Below are positions 1 to 8,185 of a stretch of 64,000 nt of DNA, piece by piece. The notes below the pieces were generated by a model, which searched no databases, was not told the origin of the DNA, and saw only the letters and a program-made list of their open reading frames with translations. Source of the DNA: Hellea sp. (lineage in GTDB: Bacteria > Pseudomonadota > Alphaproteobacteria > Caulobacterales > Maricaulaceae); contig JAQXEH010000046.1 of NCBI GenBank assembly GCA_029250925.1, forward strand, positions 1 through 64,000. Direction: 5' to 3'. The translations under genes and the position numbers were made by a program. The first letter of the stretch is position 1, and each line of letters opens with the position of its first letter.

Positions 1-72
1 TTTATTCATAAATTGCAAATGACGTATGCAAGAGGGCTTTGCAAGCACTTAAGAAATCTTATGTGTAAATAT

Positions 73-951
73 TTATAAATTAAGAAGTGTTACCTCTTTT
101 ATTATCGAATTAATTATAAGGCTTATGTCTCTCGCAAGCGCAGTGAACCTCGGTTTTTTGTCCAAGGTAATAGGATTGAGGTAAAGGTCACGGTTAATTT
201 CAATTTGTATCGCATTCGTACTTTCACGGGGCTTACCATAATATTTAGTAACAAACCCTCCTGCGTATGGATAATTACGACTAACGCTATAGCCCAAATC
301 ATGAAAAAGCTTTTCAATCAACGTAACTACTTCCGGAGAACAAGATTTTCCGAATCTGTCCCCCAGAATTATGTCAGACCGTCGGGAGCCCATTGAGTTG
401 AAGCCCGGCATAGAATGGCAATCTATTAACAAAGCTTTTCCAAACAGGCTGCGGGCCTCGTCAATCAGCCCCTGTAAGGCATCATGATAAGGGTGATATA
501 AACCTTTAATTCTTATTTTTGCTGCAGCCAGGGATAATGGCGCTGAGTAAATATTTATAGTTTCAGAAAGCATTGTAGGCACCACACCCATACCTATCTC
601 CGCCCTCGGAGAAATTATCTTTCCGTCAGTTTGCCAATAGCTTGGTAACTCATCTGGAGCCCTATTTACGTCCACAAAACACCTGGGAAAGTTAGCTGCT
701 ATAAGCGGCGCCCCCAAGTCAGGAGCAGAGGAAAAAAGGTTTGTTATAAAAGCATCTTCATTACGCCTCAATTGCTTAATAGCTAAATCTGTCCTCTCTA
801 TAAATGCATCTGGGTATATACTGCCAGAGTGGGCCGATGCAAAAATAATTCCGCTCTTCCATTCCGGCGCGCGATTTATAACGGCAGGTGGATAGAACTT
901 ATTTATGCAATTTTGTTCAAATTGATTTTCTTTTATCTGCGCATTCATCAT
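73..951 (-). CDS. N-formylglutamate amidohydrolase family protein
   Basis: This 292-residue protein matches the N-formylglutamate amidohydrolase (HutG/FGase) family, which hydrolyses N-formyl-amino acids, classically N-formyl-glutamate in histidine breakdown. Visible family features are the early ASAHSG block near residue 40, the DVNR block near residue 95, LLIDCHSMPG near residue 175 and an NPITLD-like C-terminal segment. The start is one of two adjacent Met codons. It is divergent from cpdR, a pairing common in Alphaproteobacteria. No other hut gene is present, so a role in histidine use is not shown; general deformylation of amino acids is an alternative. Confidence 0.85.
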   Translation of the reverse strand: MMNAQIKENQFEQNCINKFYPPAVINRAPEWKSGIIFASAHSGSIYPDAFIERTDLAIKQLRRNEDAFITNLFSSAPDLGAPLIAANFPRCFVDVNRAPDELPSYWQTDGKIISPRAEIGMGVVPTMLSETINIYSAPLSLAAAKIRIKGLYHPYHDALQGLIDEARSLFGKALLIDCHSMPGFNSMGSRRSDIILGDRFGKSCSPEVVTLIEKLFHDLGYSVSRNYPYAGGFVTKYYGKPRESTNAIQIEINRDLYLNPITLDKKPRFTALARDISLIINSIIKEVTLLNL

Positions 952-1021
952 ATCTTTATATTATATAAATACTTCTTTAATAAGAATTAAATTAAGTATT
1001 AAAAATATCCTTGGGGTAAAA

Positions 1022-1381
1022 ATGGCAACTATCTTGTACGCAGAAGATGATGACGCAATGAGAGCTTTTTTTGAAAAGGCGTTGGAGAAAGCTGGGCATC
1101 AAGTTATTTCTTGCTCTGACGGTCAGAAAGCATTGCGTGCCTTGAAATTTGCAGATGGCGCTTTTGACTTATTACTAACTGATATAATGATGCCCGAAAT
1201 AGATGGAATAGAGCTGGCTAAAAAGGCAGCAAAGATATCGCCAGGGATAAAAATTATTTTTATTACAGGTTTTGCTTCAGTCGCAATAAATGACAAAAAC
1301 ATAAATGAACAGATTGTTCTTTCCAAACCGGTGCACTTAAGACAACTCGTGAATGAAGTTAACAGGCTTATCGCGGCATGA
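1022..1381 (+). CDS. cpdR: CpdR-like single-domain response regulator
   Basis: The protein is a stand-alone receiver domain of 119 residues. It carries the acidic pair AEDDD at residues 8-12, the phospho-acceptor Asp in LLLTDIMMPE, the Thr/Gly switch IFITGFA and the Lys-Pro of LSKPVHL. The last two blocks are characteristic of CpdR. In Caulobacter, unphosphorylated CpdR primes ClpXP to degrade cell-cycle substrates, and the CckA-ChpT phosphorelay turns it off; that role is inferred here. A GGGG ribosome-binding site lies just before the ATG. It is divergent from the formylglutamate hydrolase and followed by tRNA-Val, an order often seen in Alphaproteobacteria. Confidence 0.88.
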   Translation: MATILYAEDDDAMRAFFEKALEKAGHQVISCSDGQKALRALKFADGAFDLLLTDIMMPEIDGIELAKKAAKISPGIKIIFITGFASVAINDKNINEQIVLSKPVHLRQLVNEVNRLIAA

Positions 1382-1450
1382 AGTATTCAATTAAGTCTTG
1401 AAAACCCCTATAAGCAACTCTATAGCCCGAGGCATATAAACTCAAGGTTA

Positions 1451-1525
1451 GCGCGATTAGCTCAGCGGGAGAGCACTACATTGACATTGTAGGGGTCACT
1501 GGTTCAATCCCAGTATCGCGCACCA
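1451..1525 (+). tRNA. tRNA-Val (anticodon GAC)
   Basis: The cloverleaf can be folded by eye. The acceptor stem pairs GCGCGAT (1451-1457) with ATCGCGC (1515-1521). The anticodon stem pairs CTACA with TGTAG around the loop TTGACAT (1481-1487), giving anticodon GAC. The T-arm contains GGTTCAATCC. The discriminator A and CCA end (1523-1525) are encoded. It reads GUC and GUU valine codons. Confidence 0.97.
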
Positions 1526-1553
1526 CCGATGAAAGTAGTTTTAGGAAAACTAA

Positions 1554-2186
1554 ATGAGCCAATTACTAAATTCACTTCGAAACAATAGAATTGTCCCGCT
1601 CGTACAATCTAACGATTCAACAACCGCCCTTAAAATTTCAGAGGCCCTCATTAAAGGGGGCTTAGATGTTCTAGAAATTGTACTGCGTACAGACAAAGCG
1701 TTGGATTGCTTAGAGGCCATAGTAAAAGAATTTCCACAAGCACATGTCGGAGCAGGTACAGTTCTTAATGCGGATCAAAGTCAAGAGGCTATACGCCGCG
1801 GCGCTAGTTTTATAGTCTCTCCAGGCCTGGACCTTTCTTCAATTAAAGTAGCACATACCGCAGGAATTCCTATACTCCCAGGCATTGCAACAGCCACCGA
1901 ATTACAGAAAGCCTTCAATTTAGGACTCCATACAGTAAAGCTGTTCCCAGCATCTCTCGTAGGTGGACCAAAAATACTTAAGGCCTTCTCCTCTGTTTTT
2001 AGGGATATGCAGTTTATGCCGACAGGCGGAGTTAATCCAGATAACCTTCTTGAATACCTTTCTATACCATCAGTACTGGCTTGTGGTGGCTCTTGGTTAA
2101 CTCCTAAAGACGCGGTTGAATCCAAAAGCTATGATACAATAACGCGGCTAGCTGCTGAGGCTATTGAGCTTTCTCATTTGGGATAA
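1554..2186 (+). CDS. eda: 2-dehydro-3-deoxy-phosphogluconate aldolase (KDPG aldolase)
   Basis: This 210-residue class I aldolase splits 2-keto-3-deoxy-6-phosphogluconate into pyruvate and glyceraldehyde 3-phosphate in the Entner-Doudoroff pathway. Supporting motifs are the catalytic Glu in LEIVLRT (near residue 41), HVGAGTV, the Schiff-base Lys in HTVKLFPA (near residue 126), and PTGGVNPDN. Length is normal for the family. An AGGA ribosome-binding site precedes the ATG. It stands alone between tRNA-Val and a convergent tRNA-Arg, so its partner edd (dehydratase) must lie elsewhere. The related 4-hydroxy-2-oxoglutarate aldolase activity is possible too. Confidence 0.9.
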   Translation: MSQLLNSLRNNRIVPLVQSNDSTTALKISEALIKGGLDVLEIVLRTDKALDCLEAIVKEFPQAHVGAGTVLNADQSQEAIRRGASFIVSPGLDLSSIKVAHTAGIPILPGIATATELQKAFNLGLHTVKLFPASLVGGPKILKAFSSVFRDMQFMPTGGVNPDNLLEYLSIPSVLACGGSWLTPKDAVESKSYDTITRLAAEAIELSHLG

Positions 2187-2204
2187 AAGATTATCGTGTA
2201 TTAA

Positions 2205-2281
2205 TGGCGCGCTTGGGAAGACTTGAACTCCCGACCTTTCGGTTCGAAGCCGAACGCTCTATCCAACTGAGCTACAAACGC
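2205..2281 (-). tRNA. tRNA-Arg (anticodon TCG)
   Basis: On the minus strand the acceptor stem GCGTTTG (complement of 2275-2281) pairs with CAAGCGC (complement of 2209-2215) with one G-U. The anticodon stem TTCGG/CCGAA encloses CTTCGAA, anticodon TCG, reading CGA. The D-loop contains AGTTGGATAGAGC and the T-arm GGAGTTCAAGTCTTCC. CCA is encoded at 2207-2205. Its 3' end faces eda; its 5' end faces the proteorhodopsin region. Confidence 0.97.
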
Positions 2282-2747
2282 TTGCACTGATTATTTCTTT
2301 GTTGACTAAACCCCTAGAACACCAAAGTCTACAGCTAAAATGCTTATATTATTTTAAATAATAAAATCTGAAATATTCGAATGAGACCAAGTAATATAAA
2401 CCATTAACGAAAAAGAAGTTCAGAAAAGTATTGGCTTCTGAAATGACCTTTTTAACGCTTTAGGGCGTTTCTAGTATAGTTATAAAAATATTAAAAATAC
2501 GATTCTTAGCTAAAAAAATACGGAATTTTATATATTTTTTACTATCATTAGTGATAGTTATTTTAATAATAAAAATAATATGGAAAAGTTAGGTCTGAGC
2601 TACGAATTTTTTATTTCTCAGAAAAAATGTATTTATTCAGTATCTTAAAAGAAAATATATTAGAGATTAGTATTTTAAGCTCTTTTTCCGTACCCAAAAA
2701 TATTTTTTTTATTATCCCGATAAGAACTCATTCTTTACGTATCACCG
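2282..2747. other. AT-rich intergenic region upstream of proteorhodopsin
   Basis: This is the longest non-coding stretch of the window. It is very AT-rich with long A and T runs and no convincing gene. Two small hairpins are visible. One is a perfect 7-bp inverted repeat ACTATCA/TGATAGT with a 4-base loop at 2541-2558. The other is a 5-bp one, AACGC/GCGTT, at 2454-2469. The first could be an operator for the downstream opsin gene; nothing directly shows it. Confidence 0.6.
2541..2558. repeat. 7-bp inverted repeat upstream of proteorhodopsin
   Basis: ACTATCA (2541-2547), loop TTAG, TGATAGT (2552-2558). The arms are perfect. It sits about 190 bases upstream of the strong opsin promoter, too far for simple steric repression, so it may be an RNA hairpin or protein site of an upstream element. 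Function unknown. Confidence 0.4.
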
Positions 2748-2776
2748 TTGACAGGTCAGAATGTCGCGCATAATCT
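2748..2776 (+). promoter_or_regulatory. Sigma-70-type promoter of the proteorhodopsin gene
   Basis: A perfect -35 box TTGACA (2748-2753) is followed by a 17-base spacer and a near-consensus -10 box TAATCT (2771-2776). Transcription would start near 2783, leaving a short leader of about 30 bases that contains a GGGAG ribosome-binding site before the ATG at 2813. It is the best consensus promoter noticed in the window. Confidence 0.75.
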
Positions 2777-2812
2777 ATTTCGATTACTATAAAACAAACG
2801 GGAGATCCTTTA

Positions 2813-3535
2813 ATGGAAAAATCAATGTTAAATCCGGCGGACTTTGTCGGTGTATCCTTTTGGATAATGTCAGCTGCTATGTTAGCGGCCACGTTCTTCT
2901 TTTGGGTAGAAAGAGACCGCGCAGAAGGTAAGTGGAAAACTTCACTTAGTGTTGCTGCGATGGTTACGGGAATAGCATGTCTACATTATTTCTATATGCG
3001 CGGCGTATGGATGGAAACCGGCGAAAGCCCAACTGTATTCCGTTATGTTGACTGGCTACTTACTGTTCCACTACAAATTACTGAATTCTTTTTAATCCTC
3101 TCAGCTATTGCTGTTGTAAGAGCACAGCTGTTCTGGAAGTTACTCGTAGCTTCAATTGTGATGCTTGTTACAGGTTATTTAGGTGAAGTAGGTCAAATGG
3201 AAGGCGGAAATGCTGGTCATCTATGGCCAATGTTTATAGTTGGTACATTAGCATGGTTATACATCATCTATGAAATATTTGCTGGTGAAGCTTCTAAAAT
3301 TAATGCTGCTTCAGGAACTGCTGCTTCGCAAAAAGCGTTTAGTGCTCTACGCCTAATCGTAACTGTGGGCTGGTCTATTTATCCTCTTGGATACATATAT
3401 GGCTACGCAGGCGGTGGAGATGTAGATACACTTAACCTGATCTATAACCTCGCTGACTTTGTTAACAAAATTGCATTCGGTGTAGTGATCTGGGCCGCGG
3501 CCACATCAGCTCCTGCAAAGAAAGCAAAGAAGTAA
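2813..3535 (+). CDS. Proteorhodopsin, blue-absorbing type (light-driven proton pump)
   Basis: This is a seven-helix retinal protein of 240 residues. Helix C carries the pump motif: proton acceptor D80, T84 and donor E91, matching D97/T101/E108 of green proteorhodopsin. H58 matches the His75 that tunes the acceptor pKa. The Schiff-base lysine is K219 in helix G (NLADFVNKIAFG). The spectral-tuning position equivalent to 105 is Gln (Q88), which in characterised proteorhodopsins gives blue absorption. The C-terminus is a short lysine-rich tail. No long leader peptide is evident. The gene has its own strong promoter and terminator, and blh for retinal synthesis follows. Expected role: outward proton pumping at the inner membrane in light. 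Confidence 0.97.
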   Translation: MEKSMLNPADFVGVSFWIMSAAMLAATFFFWVERDRAEGKWKTSLSVAAMVTGIACLHYFYMRGVWMETGESPTVFRYVDWLLTVPLQITEFFLILSAIAVVRAQLFWKLLVASIVMLVTGYLGEVGQMEGGNAGHLWPMFIVGTLAWLYIIYEIFAGEASKINAASGTAASQKAFSALRLIVTVGWSIYPLGYIYGYAGGGDVDTLNLIYNLADFVNKIAFGVVIWAAATSAPAKKAKK

Positions 3536-3579
3536 ACTCAGCTTCGGCTAAGTAGTTCAAAAAACTGCTTGAGAACAAC

Positions 3580-3611
3580 GGTGAATGCGTGAAAATGCAT
3601 TCACCTTTTTT
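3580..3611 (+). terminator. Rho-independent terminator after proteorhodopsin
   Basis: A perfect 9-bp stem GGTGAATGC (3580-3588) / GCATTCACC (3597-3605) with an 8-base loop is followed directly by six T residues. It lies 45 bases after the opsin stop and 38 bases before the blh start, so it should partly or fully separate the two transcripts. Confidence 0.88.
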
Positions 3612-3648
3612 GTATCAAGAACTCCATTTTTTAAAAATGTAGAAAAAT

Positions 3649-4479
3649 ATGTCTGAAATAATTCCTAATAATTATCTTGCTACCTTACAGCACAAAAAAT
3701 ATGAGTGCCTTATTGGCTTCTTATTAGGTATTTTCTATCTAGCTCTTTATCAATATAATATAACAATATCGATTTGGGCTTCTTTACCTCTTTTTTTATT
3801 AGGGATCCCGCACGGGGCTATAGAAACACAAGAGAGAATAGCTCATATACCAGGTCTACATTATACATTCCTATATATTGTTTTTGGCATTCTAGTGTTT
3901 TGTTCTTGGTTAATATCGCCTCATTACACATTAGCGTTATTCCTTATTTTATCGGCCTACCATTTTGGGCAATCCGAAAAATACTACCCCCTTATAGGTC
4001 TGTGGGTAATAAGCGGGTCAATGTTACTTTACCCAGTTGAAACATTAAGTATATTTTCATACTTAACTGGTGAAGACTTAAATACCCGGGAGCTGCTAAC
4101 GGCAGGTCGGTTAATGGCGGGAACCGTTGCTACTCTATTAATAATCCAAATAGCAGTTAAGCGAAAAGAAAGTGCACGAGCATTTATGTTAATTCTCTTA
4201 ATCGTATTATTGCCGCCCGTATCTGCAGTCGCAGTGTATTTTTTTATATTTCATAGTCTTGGGGAGATGGCAAAAACCGCAGATCAGCACAATAGAGTGC
4301 CTTTAGATATACTTAAAATCTATACACCCGCTGGAATTCCAGCCCTAGTCGGAGGTATGATTGGCATATACTTTTTTTCAGGCAATTTAATTTCTATATT
4401 TATACTTTCAGGTCTAGCCGTTAGCTTTATAGTTCCCCATATGTGTCCTGTCGAAAAATTAACTAAGAATCTAGTTTAA
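3649..4479 (+). CDS. blh: Beta-carotene 15,15'-dioxygenase, Brp/Blh family
   Basis: This polytopic membrane protein of 276 residues cleaves beta-carotene into two retinals, the chromophore of proteorhodopsin. The four conserved iron-ligand histidines of the Blh family are visible: H55 in GIPHGAIE, H105 in LSAYHFGQSE, H202 in IFHSLGEMAK and H264 in IVPHMCPVEK. Hydrophobic helices fill most of the rest. No strong ribosome-binding site is seen before the ATG, in contrast to the opsin. A terminator separates it from the opsin, so it probably depends on readthrough or a weak own promoter. Carotenoid synthesis genes (crtE/B/I/Y) are absent here and must lie elsewhere. Confidence 0.92.
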   Translation: MSEIIPNNYLATLQHKKYECLIGFLLGIFYLALYQYNITISIWASLPLFLLGIPHGAIETQERIAHIPGLHYTFLYIVFGILVFCSWLISPHYTLALFLILSAYHFGQSEKYYPLIGLWVISGSMLLYPVETLSIFSYLTGEDLNTRELLTAGRLMAGTVATLLIIQIAVKRKESARAFMLILLIVLLPPVSAVAVYFFIFHSLGEMAKTADQHNRVPLDILKIYTPAGIPALVGGMIGIYFFSGNLISIFILSGLAVSFIVPHMCPVEKLTKNLV

Positions 4480-4517
4480 ATTTAAGTCAACGTGAACACT
4501 ACTTTAAAGAAATATAT

Positions 4518-5615
4518 ATGCCCTATTCAGAATCAAATGCCTTAAAAGTACTTGCCGGCATAAAAGATCCAAGGACGGGCAGAGATATAGTCTCTGCTGG
4601 AAAATTAAGTGATCTGATTTATAAAGATGGTGTACTGCAAGTTATACTATCTATTGAGCCCGCACTCGTTGAGGGGTTTGAACCAGTGAGAAAATTGGTG
4701 AAAAATTCGCTCAGCCAAATTGATGGTGTTGATAAAGCTTTAGTCTTGCTTACCTCTCACAAAGCTTCTCCTGAAATTAAAAAGGTAGAAAAAAAACCGC
4801 CCCAAGGTAACCCTCATAAACCTAGAAGGCCTCAAGGCTACCAAGGTGATAGCAGGATTAAATCTGTTATAGCAATCAGCTCTGCTAAAGGCGGGGTTGG
4901 GAAGTCAACAGTGGCTGTAAATTTAGCGATAGCACTTGCAAAGCAGAATAAGAAGGTAGGTCTTCTAGATGCCGACATACACGGACCAAGTATTCCTATA
5001 GTTATGGGAATGCGCGGAATAAGAGCCTCAACTGAAGAAGTAGAAGGAAGAAGATTAATAAAACCCAATCATCAATATAATATTAAAGTTATGTCTATTG
5101 GATTTTTGACAGATAATGAAGGGCCAATAATATGGAGAGGACCGATGGTTCAAGGTGCAGTCTCCAAAATGCTATGGGACGTAAATTGGGGGAAACTTGA
5201 TTATCTTATAATAGACATGCCCCCTGGCACCGGTGATGTTCAAATAGGCCTATCACAAGATATTAAACCTAATGGCGCCGTAATAGTTTCTACTCCCCAA
5301 GATCTAGCTTTGGCAGACGCCCGAAAGGGTGAAGAAATGTTTCGAAAAGTTAACATACCAATATTAGGAATAGTTGAAAATATGGCCTCTTTTAGTTGTC
5401 CTGACTGCGGTAGCGTTCATTATATTTTTGGAAGGAATGGAGCAAGGGATGAAGCAAAAAAAATGAAAGTACCCTACCTTGGCTCTGTCCCATTAGAGAT
5501 CGGTATACGTGAAAGTGGAGACACAGGCATGCCAATCGCTCTTTATGATGAAGCTGGATCTAAGGTATTTTCTGAAATTGCTAAAAATACTGCGAAAGAA
5601 CTAAATAGTTTGTAA
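4518..5615 (+). CDS. mrp: Mrp/ApbC-type iron-sulfur cluster carrier ATPase
   Basis: The 365-residue protein has an N-terminal DUF59/MIP18-like domain (about residues 8-85), a Lys/Pro-rich linker, and a ParA/MinD-like P-loop ATPase. The deviant Walker A KGGVGKST is at residues 124-131. The LIIDMPPGTGD block follows, then the paired cysteines CPDC near residue 295 that bind a bridging Fe-S cluster. Such proteins load Fe-S clusters onto target apoproteins in the cytoplasm. It follows blh on the same strand after a 38-base gap, but no functional link is needed. Confidence 0.93.
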   Translation: MPYSESNALKVLAGIKDPRTGRDIVSAGKLSDLIYKDGVLQVILSIEPALVEGFEPVRKLVKNSLSQIDGVDKALVLLTSHKASPEIKKVEKKPPQGNPHKPRRPQGYQGDSRIKSVIAISSAKGGVGKSTVAVNLAIALAKQNKKVGLLDADIHGPSIPIVMGMRGIRASTEEVEGRRLIKPNHQYNIKVMSIGFLTDNEGPIIWRGPMVQGAVSKMLWDVNWGKLDYLIIDMPPGTGDVQIGLSQDIKPNGAVIVSTPQDLALADARKGEEMFRKVNIPILGIVENMASFSCPDCGSVHYIFGRNGARDEAKKMKVPYLGSVPLEIGIRESGDTGMPIALYDEAGSKVFSEIAKNTAKELNSL

Positions 5616-5622
5616 GCCTTAT

Positions 5623-7191
5623 TTAGCTAACTTTCCGCTCAGAATCCCTCCAATAAGGCTCGCGCAATTGACGGCGCAATACTTTTCCTGATGCGTTACG
5701 AGGAAGCACATTTACAATATCAACTGACTTTGGGCATTTGTACCCTGCTATCTTTGTTTTAGCATATGCAATGAAGTCTTTTTCTATAAAATTAACACCT
5801 GAACGCAATACTAAAACAGCCTTTACAGCCTCACCCCACTTTTCACTAGGTACGCCTATCACCGCTAAATCTGCAATGCCTGGGTAATCAAAAAGACCAT
5901 TCTCAACTTCAGCAGGATATACATTTTCGCCGCCAGAAACTATCATATCTTTTAGTCTATCGTGAATATAGAGATATCCATCTGTATCAAAGTAACCAAC
6001 ATCTCCTGAATGGAACCAGCCATTACGTATAGCATTTTCAGTTGCTTCTGGTCTTTTCCAGTAGCCTTTCATGACAAATTTAGACTTAATAATGATCTCA
6101 CCAACTTCGCCCTGTGGTACTTCATCACCCTTATCGTCTATACATTTAATTTCAGCGTTAGGATAAGGTATGCCGCATGAACGAAGTTTTCCCATTTTAG
6201 GGTCATGAGCTTCTGGAAGCATATAGGTAGCTGCCCCTGTCGTTTCTGTAAGCCCATAAACCTGAGTAAATTTACAGCCAAATATCTCCACAGCCTCCAA
6301 CAATAAGCTCTCTGCAATAGGAGATGCACCATATGCCATAATATGGAATGATGAAAAGTCTCTACTCCTTATATTTGGAATCTGTACAAGCATTAAAATT
6401 ACGGCTGGCACAAGAAACCCATGCCGAATTTTCTGTTGCTCAATTAAATCTAATATATGATAGGGGTTAATTTCCCTTAATATTACGGCTTTTGACCCTT
6501 GGATTAGACTAAGTAAGCCTATATTAACTCCAGCAATATGAAAAAATGGCATTGCATCAAGAACTGGATCACCAACCTCATAAGCCGCCCAATCTAGCTC
6601 TTTTGCTTGTCCAAAAAAGCTCAGGAAATTATTATTTGTGAGCTGAACTCCTTTGGGAAGCCCTGTTGTGCCTGAAGTATACAGTTGTAAAACATCGTCA
6701 TTGCCTTGATGAGTTAAGCAAGGGTCCTTTTTGCTTTCTTCATCACGCCATGTCTCAAAAAGAAGCCATTCACTATGCTCTCCATCTAATATGAAAATGT
6801 TTTTCAGTTTTGGGCACTCTGCTATAATAGAATGAACTGCTTCAAAATACTCTTTGCTAACGAATAGAGCAACGGCATCACTGTCACTTAAAATAAATTT
6901 TAACTCGGGCGCGGCGAGCCTATTGTTAATTGCAGCCATAGTCGCTCTACATTTATTAGCTCCAAATAAAATCTCCCAGTATAAATCTGTATTTTTACCC
7001 AAATAGGCAATTCGGTCATTAGGAAGTACTCCAAGCGCAATCAATCCATTTGCTACTTTATTAGAACGAATATCAAGAGCGGCATATGTTATCTCATTTC
7101 CCTCAAACCAAATCGCAGTTTGCTTGCCCCTCAACTGCGACTGGTGCCTCGGAATATCTGCCAGGAATGGCATAGAATTGGTATCTATCAT
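5623..7191 (-). CDS. Class I adenylate-forming acyl-CoA synthetase
   Basis: This 522-residue AMP-binding enzyme has the P-loop motif YTSGTTGLPKGV near residue 172, the A5 motif YGLTETTG near residue 312, the hinge region YIHDRLKDMI and the C-terminal catalytic Lys in NASGKVLRR near residue 507. It would activate a carboxylic acid as acyl-AMP and transfer it to CoA. The substrate cannot be read from sequence; the family includes long-chain and short-chain fatty acid and aromatic acid ligases. It is convergent with mrp. It stands some 12 kb from the beta-oxidation operon, to which it may feed acyl-CoA. Confidence 0.88.
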   Translation of the reverse strand: MIDTNSMPFLADIPRHQSQLRGKQTAIWFEGNEITYAALDIRSNKVANGLIALGVLPNDRIAYLGKNTDLYWEILFGANKCRATMAAINNRLAAPELKFILSDSDAVALFVSKEYFEAVHSIIAECPKLKNIFILDGEHSEWLLFETWRDEESKKDPCLTHQGNDDVLQLYTSGTTGLPKGVQLTNNNFLSFFGQAKELDWAAYEVGDPVLDAMPFFHIAGVNIGLLSLIQGSKAVILREINPYHILDLIEQQKIRHGFLVPAVILMLVQIPNIRSRDFSSFHIMAYGASPIAESLLLEAVEIFGCKFTQVYGLTETTGAATYMLPEAHDPKMGKLRSCGIPYPNAEIKCIDDKGDEVPQGEVGEIIIKSKFVMKGYWKRPEATENAIRNGWFHSGDVGYFDTDGYLYIHDRLKDMIVSGGENVYPAEVENGLFDYPGIADLAVIGVPSEKWGEAVKAVLVLRSGVNFIEKDFIAYAKTKIAGYKCPKSVDIVNVLPRNASGKVLRRQLREPYWRDSERKVS

Positions 7192-7249
7192 AAAAACTTT
7201 CTAATGATCTCCTGAACTTAACCAATAAGTTCAATAATATCAATAATGG

Positions 7250-8080
7250 TTAGTTGAGTTTAACAATAGAAGTTTTAAACCAATACCATAATACGTGTAA
7301 TAATTTAGCTGCGTACTTATAGTGCATATAAGCCTTTTGGAAAATAGCGATTATATAACTACTTCTTTTGTTACCCTTCTTAATACTTGCTTTATTATTA
7401 TTATTTAAAACCAGCTTTGGTAGGGCATCAATACAAATACCTAGACCGCGACAATTCCCCCTTGCTAAAATCTGCTTAGCAATAGACTCTCTTATAGGGG
7501 ATCCCGCACAAATAAATGTATACCGAGCTTGATTTTTATGAACAAATTCAGCAGCAATATTTATCGCTTCGTCACTACTGTAGATATCAGTGCTAAGTTG
7601 ATGATAATTCATCCTAGTTGAAAAATCACATGATTTAAATTGCTTTATAGAATTAAAATTATAATAAATTATATTAATAGAATCTTTTTTTGTAATGACG
7701 TTATCAAAAATTTGCTGGACTAATTCAGCACTATTTATTTGACCAATTGGAATACCTGATAATTTAGCCAAAAAGTCTACGGTCCTAGAATTGCAGATAT
7801 TCAACCAACAAGTAGAATGCATCTTTTCATGCCTGTCAGGGTGCTTGTTAATTTTAACAACCTGGTCCATTCCTGAAGTAAGAATATAACGAAAACCATG
7901 GTCCTGTGAAATACATTTTATTTTAGTCAAAAGCTGCAAAGCAGTGAGGGAATCAAAGAAAGCCCCCAGAAAAGAGTAACGCTTCTGATTTATCATCCAG
8001 TAGTCTTGATCTAATATAGGCTGAGATAACCTATTTATACCACGGGGTTGAGAAGGTAATATTTTTTTTATTGCGCTCAT
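7250..8080 (-). CDS. Degenerate WecG/TagA/CpsF-family protein
   Basis: The 276-residue protein follows the WecG/TagA/CpsF fold pattern of glycosyltransferases that add ManNAc-type sugars to lipid-linked acceptors. An N-terminal block (residues 36-54) resembles the family start. The ILTSGMDQVVK segment corresponds to the usual N-x-H-N-L-N region, and ICAGSPIRES (about 190-200) to the G-x-P-x-Q-E block. Several key positions have changed. The family's catalytic Asp (LPDG) aligns with Asn97 in ICNSR, the R-x-x-G-x-D-L motif reads QINSAEL, and PxQE reads PIRE. Activity is therefore doubtful. A GGAGAG site supports the start. No other polysaccharide genes are adjacent. Confidence 0.65.
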   Translation of the reverse strand: MSAIKKILPSQPRGINRLSQPILDQDYWMINQKRYSFLGAFFDSLTALQLLTKIKCISQDHGFRYILTSGMDQVVKINKHPDRHEKMHSTCWLNICNSRTVDFLAKLSGIPIGQINSAELVQQIFDNVITKKDSINIIYYNFNSIKQFKSCDFSTRMNYHQLSTDIYSSDEAINIAAEFVHKNQARYTFICAGSPIRESIAKQILARGNCRGLGICIDALPKLVLNNNNKASIKKGNKRSSYIIAIFQKAYMHYKYAAKLLHVLWYWFKTSIVKLN

Positions 8081-8185
8081 GACTCTCCGTTATGATAATT
8101 ATAGATAACATGAGACACATTAGATTAAATATGTTTATATTAAGTTTACAAATTAGCGCTCCCTTAGATTTTAAAAAATGACTAA

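Noticed and set aside
2454-2469. AACGC/GCGTT hairpin as a terminator
   Set aside because: Only 5 bp, no T run directly after it and no gene transcribed into it on that strand.
2580-2648. 22-codon open frame starting ATGGAAAAG in the opsin leader
   Set aside because: It has no ribosome-binding site, lies upstream of the likely promoter and has no recognisable protein features.
2205-2812. tRNA-Arg as an integration site for the proteorhodopsin/blh genes
   Set aside because: The opsin lies on the 5' side of the tRNA. Integrases use the 3' end, no repeat of the tRNA end was seen near 4.5 kb, and no integrase is present.
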